From Anaerolineae bacterium (GTDB lineage Bacteria > Chloroflexota > Anaerolineae > Aggregatilineales > Ch27), in contig JABLXG010000023.1 of assembly GCA_013178165.1 (NCBI GenBank), positions 1 through 64,000 on the forward strand: DNA of 64,000 nucleotides. Direction: 5' to 3'. Positions 42,394 through 50,596 of this stretch are shown piece by piece. Both the position numbers and the translations under genes were made by a program. Under the pieces are notes generated by a model. It did not search any database, was not told the DNA's origin, and was given only the letters and a program-made list of their open reading frames with translations. Position 1 is the first letter of the stretch. Every line of letters begins with the position of its first letter.

Positions 42394-42837
42394 ATGGCCA
42401 AGGACGATTATGTCGTCATCCCGCCGGTGCTCACTGTCCCTGTCGAAGATAGCATGGACATCATGATCGCGCGGGATACCGCCCGGCGCGCCGCCGGTCT
42501 GCTTGGCTTTGCCCCGGCCTTCCGCGCTCAACTGGCGGGCGCGGCGGGTGCGCTGGCAGAACTGGTGCTCAAGACCGGGACGCTGCACGAGATCGACTTC
42601 AAAGGTGTGCAACGCGGCAGGGATGTGGGCATCCAGATCTCCTGTCAGGCCCGCTGGCTGACCAACGTCTCTCCCGCCAATGTGGAGATGGCCCTGCGGG
42701 CCAAACTGGGCGATCTGGTGGATGATATCGCCCTGATCGGGAACGCCCCGCCGGTGATCACCCTGACCATGTGGCTTACCGCGCCACGGGAGATCAGGGA
42801 CACGGAAAACCCGCCGCTGGATGAGCCGGAATCATGA
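42394..42837 (+). CDS. RsbT-like anti-sigma-factor/ATPase-fold protein
   Basis: A 147-residue protein whose core (about 18-110) resembles RsbT/RsbW-type GHKL ATPases: 'VPVEDSMDIMIARDTARRAAGLLGFAPAFRAQLAGAAGALAELVLKTG' matches the N-terminal part of RsbT, up to the helix with the Asn-type metal ligand (here the position reads Glu-Leu-Val-Leu, without a clear Asn). A longer beta part follows. RsbT relatives act in partner-switching complexes with STAS proteins; no STAS protein is encoded here. Placed between cheY and cheW, with a 4-base overlap with the latter, so it is a component of this system. Confidence 0.7.
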   Translation: MAKDDYVVIPPVLTVPVEDSMDIMIARDTARRAAGLLGFAPAFRAQLAGAAGALAELVLKTGTLHEIDFKGVQRGRDVGIQISCQARWLTNVSPANVEMALRAKLGDLVDDIALIGNAPPVITLTMWLTAPREIRDTENPPLDEPES

Positions 42838-43301
42838 GCGTCGAATCGATCCCTGTGCTGATCTGTATGGCCGGTGAGCGGCCTTACGCCCTGCCGGTGG
42901 ACGACATTCTGGAGGTGGCGGCGCTGGTGGCGATCACGCCGTTGCCCGCCGCCCCGCCGGAAATCGTCGGCGTGGTCAACCGGCGCGGGGCGGCCCTGCC
43001 GCTGCTTGATCTGCGCCGCTGCCTGGGGCATCCGGCCCGCCCGCTGGACCTGACTACCCTGTTTGTCGTGGTGCAGGCGCCCGACGCCAGCACCGGCAGG
43101 CAACGGATGGCCGGCCTGATCACCGATGACATCCGCGGGGTGATCCACCTGCCGGCGACAGCCAGGCAACTCCCTGCCACCGGTGGCCCTTTCGTGCGCG
43201 GCATGGCGATCGTCGATGATGTGCCGGTGCTGGTGCTGGATGTTGCGGCGCTGCTGCGCGCTTACGCGCCGCCCGATCTGATCGGTGAGAGGATGGCATG
43301 A
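42834..43301 (+). CDS. cheW: Second CheW-domain protein
   Basis: A 155-residue minimal CheW: 'LICMAGERPYALPVDDILEVAALVAITPLPAAPPEIVGVVNRRGAALPLLDLRRCLG' is the first half, and 'LVLDVAALLRAY' closes the fold. It overlaps both neighbours by 4 bases. It shares the 'ERYALPV / ERPYALPV' and 'LPG.PP / LPAAPPEIVGV' features with the CheW at 36610 but lacks its N-terminal helical extension. Two CheW proteins can give distinct array contacts or competing couplings. Confidence 0.9.
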   Translation: MSVESIPVLICMAGERPYALPVDDILEVAALVAITPLPAAPPEIVGVVNRRGAALPLLDLRRCLGHPARPLDLTTLFVVVQAPDASTGRQRMAGLITDDIRGVIHLPATARQLPATGGPFVRGMAIVDDVPVLVLDVAALLRAYAPPDLIGERMA

Positions 43302-44254
43302 CCGAGCAAGACTTCAAGCGCCACGAACGCATCCTGATCGTCGCCAGGGATGACGAATTGCGCGAAGCGCTGGTCGATACGCTGGAGAACGCTGGCGGCT
43401 ACCTGACCAGTCAGGCCACCAGCTTTGAGGAGGCCCTGAGCGAACTGCTGCTTAGCGATTTTAGCCTGGTGATCACCGAGACCGAGTTGCCCGACCTGAG
43501 TGGCATGGACCTGCTGGCCGTAGTCGGCGGGCTGCGCCCCGGCATTTCGGTGATGATGATTGACGACGATCTGTCAGCCAAATCAGCCGTGGCTGCCTTC
43601 CGCCTGGGCGCGGTGGATTACCTGTACAAGCCGGTCAACCTGGAATTTATCCTCATGCAGGTTGAACGGGAGATGATGGCCAAACGCGCCCGCGCTGTCC
43701 CGCCGCCACCGGAGCCGCCGCGCCACGTGACGCCCCGCAACCGCGAGTTACGGCTCAACCCCGACACCCGCGCCGCCGCCCTGATGCTCAACCGCGCCCA
43801 GTTCAAGCGCATCACCGTTGAACTCAACCGGCTGCGCGCCCATGTACGGGCCAATTTCGTCGGCCTGGTGGATGCAGACGGCAACATGATCGGCGCGGCG
43901 GGCACACTGGAAGACTACGACCTGACGCTGCTGACCAAAGCCCTGGCCATCGATCACGACGCCACCAAGTCGCTGGCGGCCATCCTGGATGAGAACCGCT
44001 TCCATTCGACCTACTTTGAGGGTGAGCACAGCGGTGTCTATATCATCGAGTTCGGACGGCCCTACCTGGTCTCGCTGGCAGTGATCTGCCCGGTGGATGT
44101 CAAGCCGGGCATGGTCTGGCTCTATAGCAAACGCACCGCCGCCACAATTGACGAAATTCTGCAGTCCATACCGGCCCCTCGCGCGGTGCCCAACCTGCAA
44201 CCTGAAGACTCTTCTCCGGAGGCTTCCCCGCCGGATGAGGAGGCCTCACGCTGA
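43298..44254 (+). CDS. Degenerate receiver fused to a roadblock/LC7-like domain
   Basis: A 318-residue two-domain protein. The N-terminal half (1-125) has the receiver fold ('ERILIVARDDELREALVDTLENAGG'), but the phosphoacceptor Asp is Glu ('LVITETELPDLSG') and the first acidic pair is altered to Ala-Arg; Lys ('YLYKPVN') is kept. So it probably cannot be phosphorylated and may mimic the phosphorylated state. A Pro-rich linker (about 130-145) leads to a roadblock/LC7-type domain (about 165-285) with 'LNRLRAHVRANFVGLVDADGNMIGAAG', where small GTPases or partners of the MglB type bind. The tail is acidic. Last gene of the operon. Confidence 0.78.
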   Translation: MTEQDFKRHERILIVARDDELREALVDTLENAGGYLTSQATSFEEALSELLLSDFSLVITETELPDLSGMDLLAVVGGLRPGISVMMIDDDLSAKSAVAAFRLGAVDYLYKPVNLEFILMQVEREMMAKRARAVPPPPEPPRHVTPRNRELRLNPDTRAAALMLNRAQFKRITVELNRLRAHVRANFVGLVDADGNMIGAAGTLEDYDLTLLTKALAIDHDATKSLAAILDENRFHSTYFEGEHSGVYIIEFGRPYLVSLAVICPVDVKPGMVWLYSKRTAATIDEILQSIPAPRAVPNLQPEDSSPEASPPDEEASR

Positions 44255-44630
44255 AGCTGGCACCCTCACCCCGGCCAAGGTACGGCCCTGTCATCTGTGG
44301 CGTCGAGGTCGTCTGGGTTGTGGTTACCGTCAATGGCGTCTGGCGACCCGGAGAATCATAGCCACACTCCCAGGGCAGCTGCTGTCAACGACTGTGACTG
44401 CGACCCTGACTACATCTCGCGACCACAAACCATGACTGTTCCTGTCTACGGGCCTCCTGGCTCCGCCCCCCTTTCCGTTCAATGGGGGGATCTGCGCGTA
44501 GCGCAGCGGGGGTGAGGCCCAGCGCACAGCCAATTCGCATTTCAACGGGGTTCGATACACTACTCTGGCTTTCCGGCTGACCGCGCCTGCCGGTAGGGTA
44601 TAATCAGGACAACGGTCAGCGAGTCTGAGG
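44255..44630. other. Intergenic region with two hairpins
   Basis: 376 bases without a recognised gene. CTGCGC-GTA-GCGCAG (about 44491-44505) is a perfect 6-bp hairpin, and GGCCT...AGGCC with CCCCC...GGGGG (about 44452-44519) forms a longer surrounding stem. Either may terminate the chemosensory operon. TATAAT (44599-44604) starts the next transcript. Confidence 0.5.
44599..44604 (+). promoter_or_regulatory. TATAAT -10 box before the small membrane protein
   Basis: A perfect TATAAT 27 bases before the ATG at 44631. The expected -35 position reads GCTGAC, a weak match to TTGACA. Confidence 0.5.
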
Positions 44631-44876
44631 ATGGCGGCGATGTGGTTTCGACCGGACAGCACGGATACGACGCAGTTTCTACGCGCCGCCTGGGATATCG
44701 GCCACTGGTTGATTCTGGGGCCGGCCGTCGGGGCGCTGGGATTGTTGGTCTTCTCCATCCTGATCGGCGTCCGCCCGGAAAGCTGGATGAACGCCATTGC
44801 CTGGGGCGCAGCATTCGGGATGATGGCCGGTGTCGCGGTGACCGGCAGCAAATGGCTGGCTCACTGGAAGGTGTAA
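44631..44876 (+). CDS. Small two-helix membrane protein
   Basis: I do not recognise this 81-residue protein. Two hydrophobic helices (about 27-47 and 54-72) with short ends. Three ATGs are possible near the start (44631, 44640); the first is preceded by TCTGAGG. It begins a set of four same-strand genes for exported repeat proteins. Confidence 0.55.
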   Translation: MAAMWFRPDSTDTTQFLRAAWDIGHWLILGPAVGALGLLVFSILIGVRPESWMNAIAWGAAFGMMAGVAVTGSKWLAHWKV

Positions 44877-44913
44877 AGCCCCGCTTGCCGGGAACAGCTA
44901 CAGGAGAGGGGAT

Positions 44914-46452
44914 ATGAGGCGCACGGGCGTCATTGTGCTGATCGCATTGGGCGGATTACTGCTGACCGCCTGCGAATCGTCACCGCTGTTGGTGGCGTCG
45001 ACTGCCTTTGCGCCAACGGTTCCCCCGCCGCCGGGCACGCCGGTCAGCGGGGCGGAGACGATTATCCTGACTCCGGAGGCTCCAATGGCCGGCGCGATCC
45101 AGACGCAGGGCCAGGAGCATCGCTACACCTTCCACGCTGAGGCTGGCCAGGCAGTCACGATCGTGATGCAGGCCCCGCCCGGCGGTCTGCTGGACAGCTA
45201 CCTGGAGTTGCGCGGGCCGGACGGCGCGACGCTGGTCGTCAACGACGACGGCGGGGGCGGCGTTGATAGCCGCATTGACAATTTCATCCTGCCGGTCAGC
45301 GGGGAGTACACCCTGCTGGCGTACGGTTTCAACCATGCCAGCCTCGGCAGTTACGGCCTGCGCCTGAGCCTGGGGACGCCTATCCCGACGCCTACCCCCA
45401 CGCCAACCCTGCCTCCCGGTGGCGGGTCGATCAGCATCGGGCAGACGCGCCGAGGGGCGATCAATACCTCCGGACAGGCCGATCTCTGGCAATTTTCCGC
45501 CCGGCCTGGCCAGTATGTCACCATCAATCTGCGGGCGGTCAGCGGCACCGCCTTTGACCCCTATCTGGAAGTGCTTGATCCCGATGGCTTGGTCGTGCGC
45601 ATCGACGATGACAGCGGCGGCAGGCTGGACGCCCGCATCACCAACCTGCTCCTGACCCGCAGCGGCGCCTATACCCTGCGCGTCAGCAGCCAGAGCGGCC
45701 GCATCGGCGCTTACGAGCTGGCGCTACAGGCGGGCCAGCCGCCTACGCCCACCCCCCTGCCGCCTACACCCGGCCCCTCTCCCACACCGTTCATCCGCCT
45801 CCTCACCCTGGGCCAACCGGTAGAGGCGGAATTGCGGCCCCATGTTGGCGGCGACATGTACCGCCTGTACGTGGAAGAGCCGCTGGCGGTGGAAATCCTG
45901 CTGGAGGCGCTGAACGAACAACTCAACCTCTACCTGGAACTGACCGAGCCGGTTTCCGGCAGCCAGATGCTGGTAGATTACAACGGTGCGTCCTCGGTGG
46001 TGTACCTGCCCAGTATCTTTCTGCGCATGCGCGGCGAGTACACTTTCCGCGTGCTGGGCGTGGAAAGCCGTTTCATCCCCTATCGGCTGCTGATCAACCG
46101 GGTGGATTCCACCACCGGGGCAAGCGGCGGGCCGCTGGCTTATGGCCAGGGCGTCAGCGGCGCGCTGATCTTCCCCGGCCAGGAAGATGTCTGGACATTC
46201 GAGGGATGGGCTGGCGACCGGGTCACCATCATGATGAAGGGCGCCGGGGTCGACTCCTACCTGCAACTGTTCGATCCCACCGGTGCGCAGATCGCCGCCA
46301 ACGATGATCTGCGCGGCGCTAGCTCGCTGGATGCCCGTCTGGAGCGCGTGCCCCTGCCGGTGGATGGCACGTACCGGATTGTGGCCTCCAGCTACCGTTC
46401 CCGGACGTTCGGCCCGTACCGGCTGCTGCTGTTCCGCGTGGACGGTGGATGA
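44914..46452 (+). CDS. Lipoprotein with four PPC-like beta repeats
   Basis: A 512-residue exported lipoprotein; the lipobox 'LLLTACESS' puts the acylated Cys at about 19. Four repeats of about 100 residues follow, matching pre-peptidase C-terminal (PPC)-type beta sandwiches. Each has a signal of the type 'VNDDGGGGVDSRIDN', 'IDDDSGGRLDARITN', 'LVDYNGASSVVYLPS' or 'AANDDLRGASSLDAR', and an aromatic 'YTL' strand. The Pro/Thr linkers 'IPTPTPTPTLPPGGG' and 'PTPTPLPPTPGPSPTP' separate repeats. No protease domain is attached. A surface binding or structural role is likely. The stop overlaps the next start (ATGA). Confidence 0.8.
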   Translation: MRRTGVIVLIALGGLLLTACESSPLLVASTAFAPTVPPPPGTPVSGAETIILTPEAPMAGAIQTQGQEHRYTFHAEAGQAVTIVMQAPPGGLLDSYLELRGPDGATLVVNDDGGGGVDSRIDNFILPVSGEYTLLAYGFNHASLGSYGLRLSLGTPIPTPTPTPTLPPGGGSISIGQTRRGAINTSGQADLWQFSARPGQYVTINLRAVSGTAFDPYLEVLDPDGLVVRIDDDSGGRLDARITNLLLTRSGAYTLRVSSQSGRIGAYELALQAGQPPTPTPLPPTPGPSPTPFIRLLTLGQPVEAELRPHVGGDMYRLYVEEPLAVEILLEALNEQLNLYLELTEPVSGSQMLVDYNGASSVVYLPSIFLRMRGEYTFRVLGVESRFIPYRLLINRVDSTTGASGGPLAYGQGVSGALIFPGQEDVWTFEGWAGDRVTIMMKGAGVDSYLQLFDPTGAQIAANDDLRGASSLDARLERVPLPVDGTYRIVASSYRSRTFGPYRLLLFRVDGG

Positions 46453-47621
46453 CAGGCCATCCGCCGGGGATGACGATGATCCGACGCCTGAGCCTCATCT
46501 GTCTGCTCACTCTTGTGACTACCGGTGCCCCGGTCGAGCCTGTGCAGGCCCAGGGCGACCCCCTGACCTTTGGCCAGCCGATCGAAGCCATCCTGCCGCC
46601 AGGCGCGATCCATACCTACACCTTCCGCAGCGAAGGCCAGGATCGGGTGAGCGCCGCCATGACCACGACTGACCCGGCGCTTGATCCGGTTCTTGTCCTG
46701 TATGACCCGGCAGGTACGCTGATCGCCTTCAGCGATGACGCAGCCCCCGGTCAGCGCGACGCAGCCCTGGTCGACGTGCCGCTGACCGCGCCCGGCGTCT
46801 ACACGCTGGTGGCCCGTTCTTATGGCCGGCGGGGCGGCGGCGCGTACACGCTGGAGGTCTCCAGCCGCCGCGCCGGGATGCTGGCCGAAAGCACGCCGAT
46901 CGCGCTTGGAGAGACGGCAACAGGGGAGATTCGCGCCCTCGGGCAGGTCGACCGCTGGTTGTTTGAGGGCGTCGCCGGGCAGGTCATCAGCATCGGCCTG
47001 GATGCTGCGCCGGGTTCGGGCCTCGACCCGCTGCTGGAGCTACTGGCGGCGGATGGTTCCTTGCTGGCAACGAGCGACGATGAAGGCGGCGGGCGTAACA
47101 GCCTGATCAGCGGCTTCGTCCTGCCGTCCGCCGGCCCATACGTAATCGTTGCTCGTGCCTGGGGCCATACCTCGACCGGGCCGTATACCCTGCATCTGAT
47201 GGAAGGGGTGCACACTCCGGCTCCCCTCCCTGCTGCATCCTCCCCGACTCCCGCGCCGGTGCTGGAGGTGCTGCCGCCGGTCAGCCAGATCGGGGCAATC
47301 GCCCCCGGTGAGGTGGTCAACGGTCTGCTGCCCGCCGGGACGATGCACCTCTGGACGCTGACGGTGGATAGGCCGCTGCAGCTTGATGTACGGCTTGAAG
47401 GGATCGATGGGGCGCTGGACACGCTGCTGGACGTGATCGGTCCGGACGGCGTCCTGCTGGCCCGCGATGATGATGGCGGCGGGGGCGGAGGTAGCCGCCT
47501 GCCGGTCCTGCGCCTGCCTGCCGCCGGGACGTACACCCTGCGCGTGCGCGCCTACCTGGCTGCCGGGCAGGGCGCTTACCGCCTGAGCGTGAGCCAGCCA
47601 GCCAGTATGGCGGGCGACTGA
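46449..47621 (+). CDS. Exported protein with three PPC-like beta repeats
   Basis: A 390-residue exported protein with signal peptide (about 1-35, ending 'VEPVQAQ'). Three repeats of the same kind as in the preceding lipoprotein: 'LIAFSDDAAPGQRDAALVDV', 'LLATSDDEGGGRNSLISGF' and 'LLARDDDGGGGGGSRLPVL' are equivalent segments. The two genes probably arose by duplication and are translationally coupled. Unlike its neighbour it has no lipobox, so it may be released or bound to the first protein. Confidence 0.78.
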   Translation: MTGHPPGMTMIRRLSLICLLTLVTTGAPVEPVQAQGDPLTFGQPIEAILPPGAIHTYTFRSEGQDRVSAAMTTTDPALDPVLVLYDPAGTLIAFSDDAAPGQRDAALVDVPLTAPGVYTLVARSYGRRGGGAYTLEVSSRRAGMLAESTPIALGETATGEIRALGQVDRWLFEGVAGQVISIGLDAAPGSGLDPLLELLAADGSLLATSDDEGGGRNSLISGFVLPSAGPYVIVARAWGHTSTGPYTLHLMEGVHTPAPLPAASSPTPAPVLEVLPPVSQIGAIAPGEVVNGLLPAGTMHLWTLTVDRPLQLDVRLEGIDGALDTLLDVIGPDGVLLARDDDGGGGGGSRLPVLRLPAAGTYTLRVRAYLAAGQGAYRLSVSQPASMAGD

Positions 47622-47712
47622 TAGCCACCCTTTCCTAGCCATCGGCGACGGGCAGTTGTGGTATCATGGCGTTAGTTTTGGTGGCTAACCACTGGCAGGG
47701 AAGGGTTGACCC

Positions 47713-49809
47713 ATGAGTCAGGTGCAGATGCGCAGGGCGGTTCTGGCGCTGCTCGGTGTGCTGCTGACGCTGGCAGCCTGCCAGCCCACGCCTACCCCGG
47801 AGATTCCGCGTGTGGCTGTTTTGCCCACCGCTACCCAGACGGACACGCCTGTGCCGCCGACCGTCACGCCGGTCGTGACGCCAACTGTCACGCTAACCCC
47901 CAGCCTGACTCTGACGCCGTCTTCTACCTGGACGCCCTATATCATTATCGCCACCTACACGCCGTCAATCACCTATACGCCCAGCCTGACCTACACGCCT
48001 TCCAACACGCCAACCCCCACTAACACGTTCACGCCCTCCCCGCCGCCGACCTTCACCCCGACCCAGGATCAGCCCGCCCCGGTGGTGGTGGCGGTGGCGC
48101 CGGATGTGCCGGGCCTGGTCACACCGCGCGATCCGCGTTGCCTGCCTACCACAACCACGATCACGGCCAACATCGAATCCAGCGTGGGGCTGTACACGCT
48201 GCGCCTGAACTACGTCTACAACACCCAGCCGGGGCAGGTCATCCTGATGGTCAACCAGGAAGGCAACCTGTACACCGCCGAACTGGGTCCCTTTGACCAG
48301 CCGGGGCAGGTGGCCTACTGGCTGTCGATGGCCGATAACTGGGGCAAATGGGTCACCACCGACCCGCAGCAGATCACCATCGCCGAATGCGATGTTGACG
48401 CGCTGAACGCTACCGCCGCCGCTGCTGCCACCAACGCTCTGACGGCTACCGCGCTGGCCGTCTTTGGCGGCGGGGGCAATCCGCTGGCCTTCCGCGCCGC
48501 CGACTTTGACCTGACCACGCCTTACCAGACGCCCATCCGGGTTACCTTTGCTGCCGTGAATGGCACGCCGCCTTACCGCTTCCTGATCAACAGCAACCCT
48601 GCCAACGGGCGGCTGATCGTGCTGGACGCCCAGACTGTCGAGTACCGGCCCAATGCGGGCTTCCTGGGCAATGACACCTTTACGTACCTGGCCAGTGACA
48701 GCAGCGGGCAGTCCGATGTGGGCATTGTGCGCGTGACCGTCGGCTCTAACCCGCTGGAGGCGGTCAGTCAGACGATCAGCGTCCCGCTGGATGCGGTCAA
48801 CTTCCCGATCACGCTGCAGGCCCGCAATGGCGTGCCGCCGTATACCACGGTGACCATCGTCACCTCGCCAGCGCAGGGCACGCTGACGCCCGACGGCATT
48901 GACCCGTTCAAGTTCTACTACACCCCACCGGCGGGCTTTACCGGCACAACCCAGTTTGTCTGGAGCGTGACGGACAGCAGCCCGGCCTATGCGCAGGGCA
49001 CGATCACGCTCAATGTCACCCCGCCCCCGCCAGGTGGCAAGATCGTCTTTGCCTCCAACAGCAGCGGGAACTGGGAAATCTACACCATGAATGCTGACGG
49101 ATCCGGCATCACCAACGTCTCCAACGCGCCAGCGTCGGATGAGCGCCAGCCAGCCCTCTCGCCGGATGGCTCGCGGATCGCCTTTATGTCCAACCGCGAT
49201 GGCAACGCCAACATCTACGTGATGAACGTGGATGGCTCCGGCGTGACCGCTCTGACTGCTGACCCGGCTACTGATAGTCAGCCGGCCTGGTCGCCGGACG
49301 GCAACTTCATCGCCTTTGTCTCTGACCGCAACGACAGTGCCGAAATCTGGCGGATGCAGGCCAGCGGCGCATCCCCCACCCGCCTCACCAGCAATTTCGT
49401 CAGCGACCAGCACCCGACCTATTCGCCGGACGGGCAGCGCATCGCCTTCCAGCGCGACGGCGGCGGCAGCACCCAGATCTACTCGATCCGGGCCAGCGAC
49501 GGCGGCGGGGAGCAGCAGCTGACTTCCAGCGGCGCCAACGTTGAACCCGACTGGGGCGCTAACGGGCGGATTGTCTTTGCTTCGAACCGCGATGGCGGGA
49601 GCTTTGACATCTTCGTGATGAATGGTGATGGCTCCGGCCAGGCCCGCCTGGTGAACAGCCCGCCTAACCGCTGGCCAGCCTGGTCGGGGGACGCTAACTG
49701 GGTGGTGTACTACCGTGACAACGGCGGTTCATGGGCGGTCTACCGCGCCTGGCGCGATGGCTCCGGGGAGACATTGCTAGCTTCCGGCGGGCTGGAGCCG
49801 GACTGGTAG
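47713..49809 (+). CDS. Lipoprotein with Pro/Thr stalk, cadherin-like repeats and PD40 propeller
   Basis: A 698-residue exported lipoprotein; lipobox 'LLTLAACQPT'. A Pro/Thr stalk (about 25-120) reaches a short beta domain with two Cys. Two tandem bacterial cadherin-like (tandem-95) modules follow (about 255-430), with 'YRPNAGFLGNDTFTYLASDSSG' and 'FYYTPPAGFTGTTQFVWSVTDSS'. The C-terminus (about 440-698) holds six TolB/PD40 blades, each 'NADGSGITNVSN... PALSPDGSRIAFMSNRDGNANIYVMN'-like. The propeller may bind another protein or glycan. Start ATG 47713 about 7 bases after a GGGAAGGG site. Cotranscription with the PPC genes is possible. Confidence 0.85.
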   Translation: MSQVQMRRAVLALLGVLLTLAACQPTPTPEIPRVAVLPTATQTDTPVPPTVTPVVTPTVTLTPSLTLTPSSTWTPYIIIATYTPSITYTPSLTYTPSNTPTPTNTFTPSPPPTFTPTQDQPAPVVVAVAPDVPGLVTPRDPRCLPTTTTITANIESSVGLYTLRLNYVYNTQPGQVILMVNQEGNLYTAELGPFDQPGQVAYWLSMADNWGKWVTTDPQQITIAECDVDALNATAAAAATNALTATALAVFGGGGNPLAFRAADFDLTTPYQTPIRVTFAAVNGTPPYRFLINSNPANGRLIVLDAQTVEYRPNAGFLGNDTFTYLASDSSGQSDVGIVRVTVGSNPLEAVSQTISVPLDAVNFPITLQARNGVPPYTTVTIVTSPAQGTLTPDGIDPFKFYYTPPAGFTGTTQFVWSVTDSSPAYAQGTITLNVTPPPPGGKIVFASNSSGNWEIYTMNADGSGITNVSNAPASDERQPALSPDGSRIAFMSNRDGNANIYVMNVDGSGVTALTADPATDSQPAWSPDGNFIAFVSDRNDSAEIWRMQASGASPTRLTSNFVSDQHPTYSPDGQRIAFQRDGGGSTQIYSIRASDGGGEQQLTSSGANVEPDWGANGRIVFASNRDGGSFDIFVMNGDGSGQARLVNSPPNRWPAWSGDANWVVYYRDNGGSWAVYRAWRDGSGETLLASGGLEPDW

Positions 49810-49817
49810 GAAAGGGA

Positions 49818-49861
49818 CCAGGAGACCGGGAGAAGCGCAGATGTTGCTCCCGGCCTCCTGG
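49818..49861 (+). terminator. Near-perfect 15-bp hairpin after the PD40 lipoprotein
   Basis: CCAGGAGACCGGGAG (49818-49832) pairs with CTCCCGGCCTCCTGG (49847-49861), 14 of 15 positions. It is 9 bases after the stop and probably ends that transcript. Its GACCGGGAG core recurs in other gaps of the window. Confidence 0.65.
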
Positions 49862-50547
49862 CCCCTGCACATGCTGTCGTCGCTGTAAACTGCTACGCTG
49901 GAACAAGCAGCGGGGTACAGCGGTGGCGGGGCGCCCGCGCACCCTGTTAATCTTCGGGCGCAGTACCGCCATATCTCCCGGTAATTTCCCGGTCTCCCGA
50001 CCTGGCCTCCTGTTCTCCCGGTCTCTTTCTTGCATAATCGGATGCAACAGCGCATAATAATAGATGTTAAGAATTTGTGTCATGAGCGTGGTTTTCCGCC
50101 ACGCGCAAAGCTTGCATCCGATAGAACATACCAGTCTGGTCAATTGACTCCGCCGTTCAGGATTGACGGGCGGAACCCGGCTAAAGACAAAAAAGTCAGG
50201 CAGTGGCATCCGGGTTCTGCCGCGGGGTTCCCGACCCGACACAAGGGCCGGGAACGTCCAGGCGGACGTGACAGGTAGCGGGCCGGTGCGGCCCTGGACA
50301 GCCGAAGATCACAACCCCATTCCGGGGAGATGGATAGATGGGTGAAAACCCGCCATTCGGTTTACTGACCCGATTGACGAAAAACCTTGGCCCCGAAGGT
50401 TGTTTTCCGATCGCCTGCGGGGATCAGTCGTCGATCTGGAATCAACAGGTTCTTCAGGGAATCTTGACCTGAAGAATTGATCGTTTTCCGCGCCTGAGTC
50501 CGTTGTTCTGTCGCTGCGCCGGTTGTATACACTGGCCGCCAAGCTTT

Positions 50548-50582
50548 GCCGTGGCGAACCCGCCACGGCTTTTGTGTTTTTT
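50548..50582 (+). terminator. Strong rho-independent terminator before recX
   Basis: GCCGTGGCG (50548-50556) and CGCCACGGC (50561-50569) form a perfect 9-bp stem with an AACC loop, followed by TTTTGTGTTTTTT (50570-50582). It lies only 14 bases before the recX start, and RNA reading through it would carry the GAGGAGG ribosome site. It is either the end of the upstream RNA or an attenuator of recX and rny. Confidence 0.85.
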
Positions 50583-50596
50583 GAGGAGGGCAGCCC

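Larger units (their letters stand above)
49810..50596. ncRNA. Structured gene-free region; candidate non-coding RNA ending in a strong terminator
   Basis: 787 bases without a credible gene. From a possible promoter (TTGCAT 50030-50035, 17 bases, CATAAT 50053-50058) to a strong terminator at 50548-50582 there are at least seven stable hairpins: TCGGATGCAA/TTGCATCCGA (50038/50112) enclosing GCGTGG/CCACGC (50086/50099), TCCGCC/GGCGGA (50149/50169), GTTCCCG/CGGGAAC (50227/50249), ACGTCC-AGGC-GGACGT (50254), GGGCCG-GTG-CGGCCC (50280), GGGT-GAAA-ACCC (50340), AACCTT/AAGGTT (50383) and CTTCAGG/CCTGAAG (50452). I could not match it to a known RNA class. It could be a free RNA or a leader of recX. Confidence 0.5.

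Noticed and set aside
44540-44565. tRNA gene, suggested by GGGGTTCGATAC
   Set aside because: No acceptor stem, anticodon arm or D arm can be folded from the flanking bases.
50086-50130. c-di-GMP-I riboswitch (CGCAAAGC near 50103)
   Set aside because: The short GCGCAAAGC match lacks the second conserved stem and the TAGC...GGTTACC segment of the class; recX and rny are also not typical targets.
50030-50582. RNase P RNA or tmRNA in the structured region before recX
   Set aside because: A CATTCGGTTTACTGACC stretch (about 50354-50370) faintly recalls the 3' end of RNase P RNA, but the essential GAGGAAAGTC core and the tRNA-like acceptor and TPsiC arm of tmRNA are missing.
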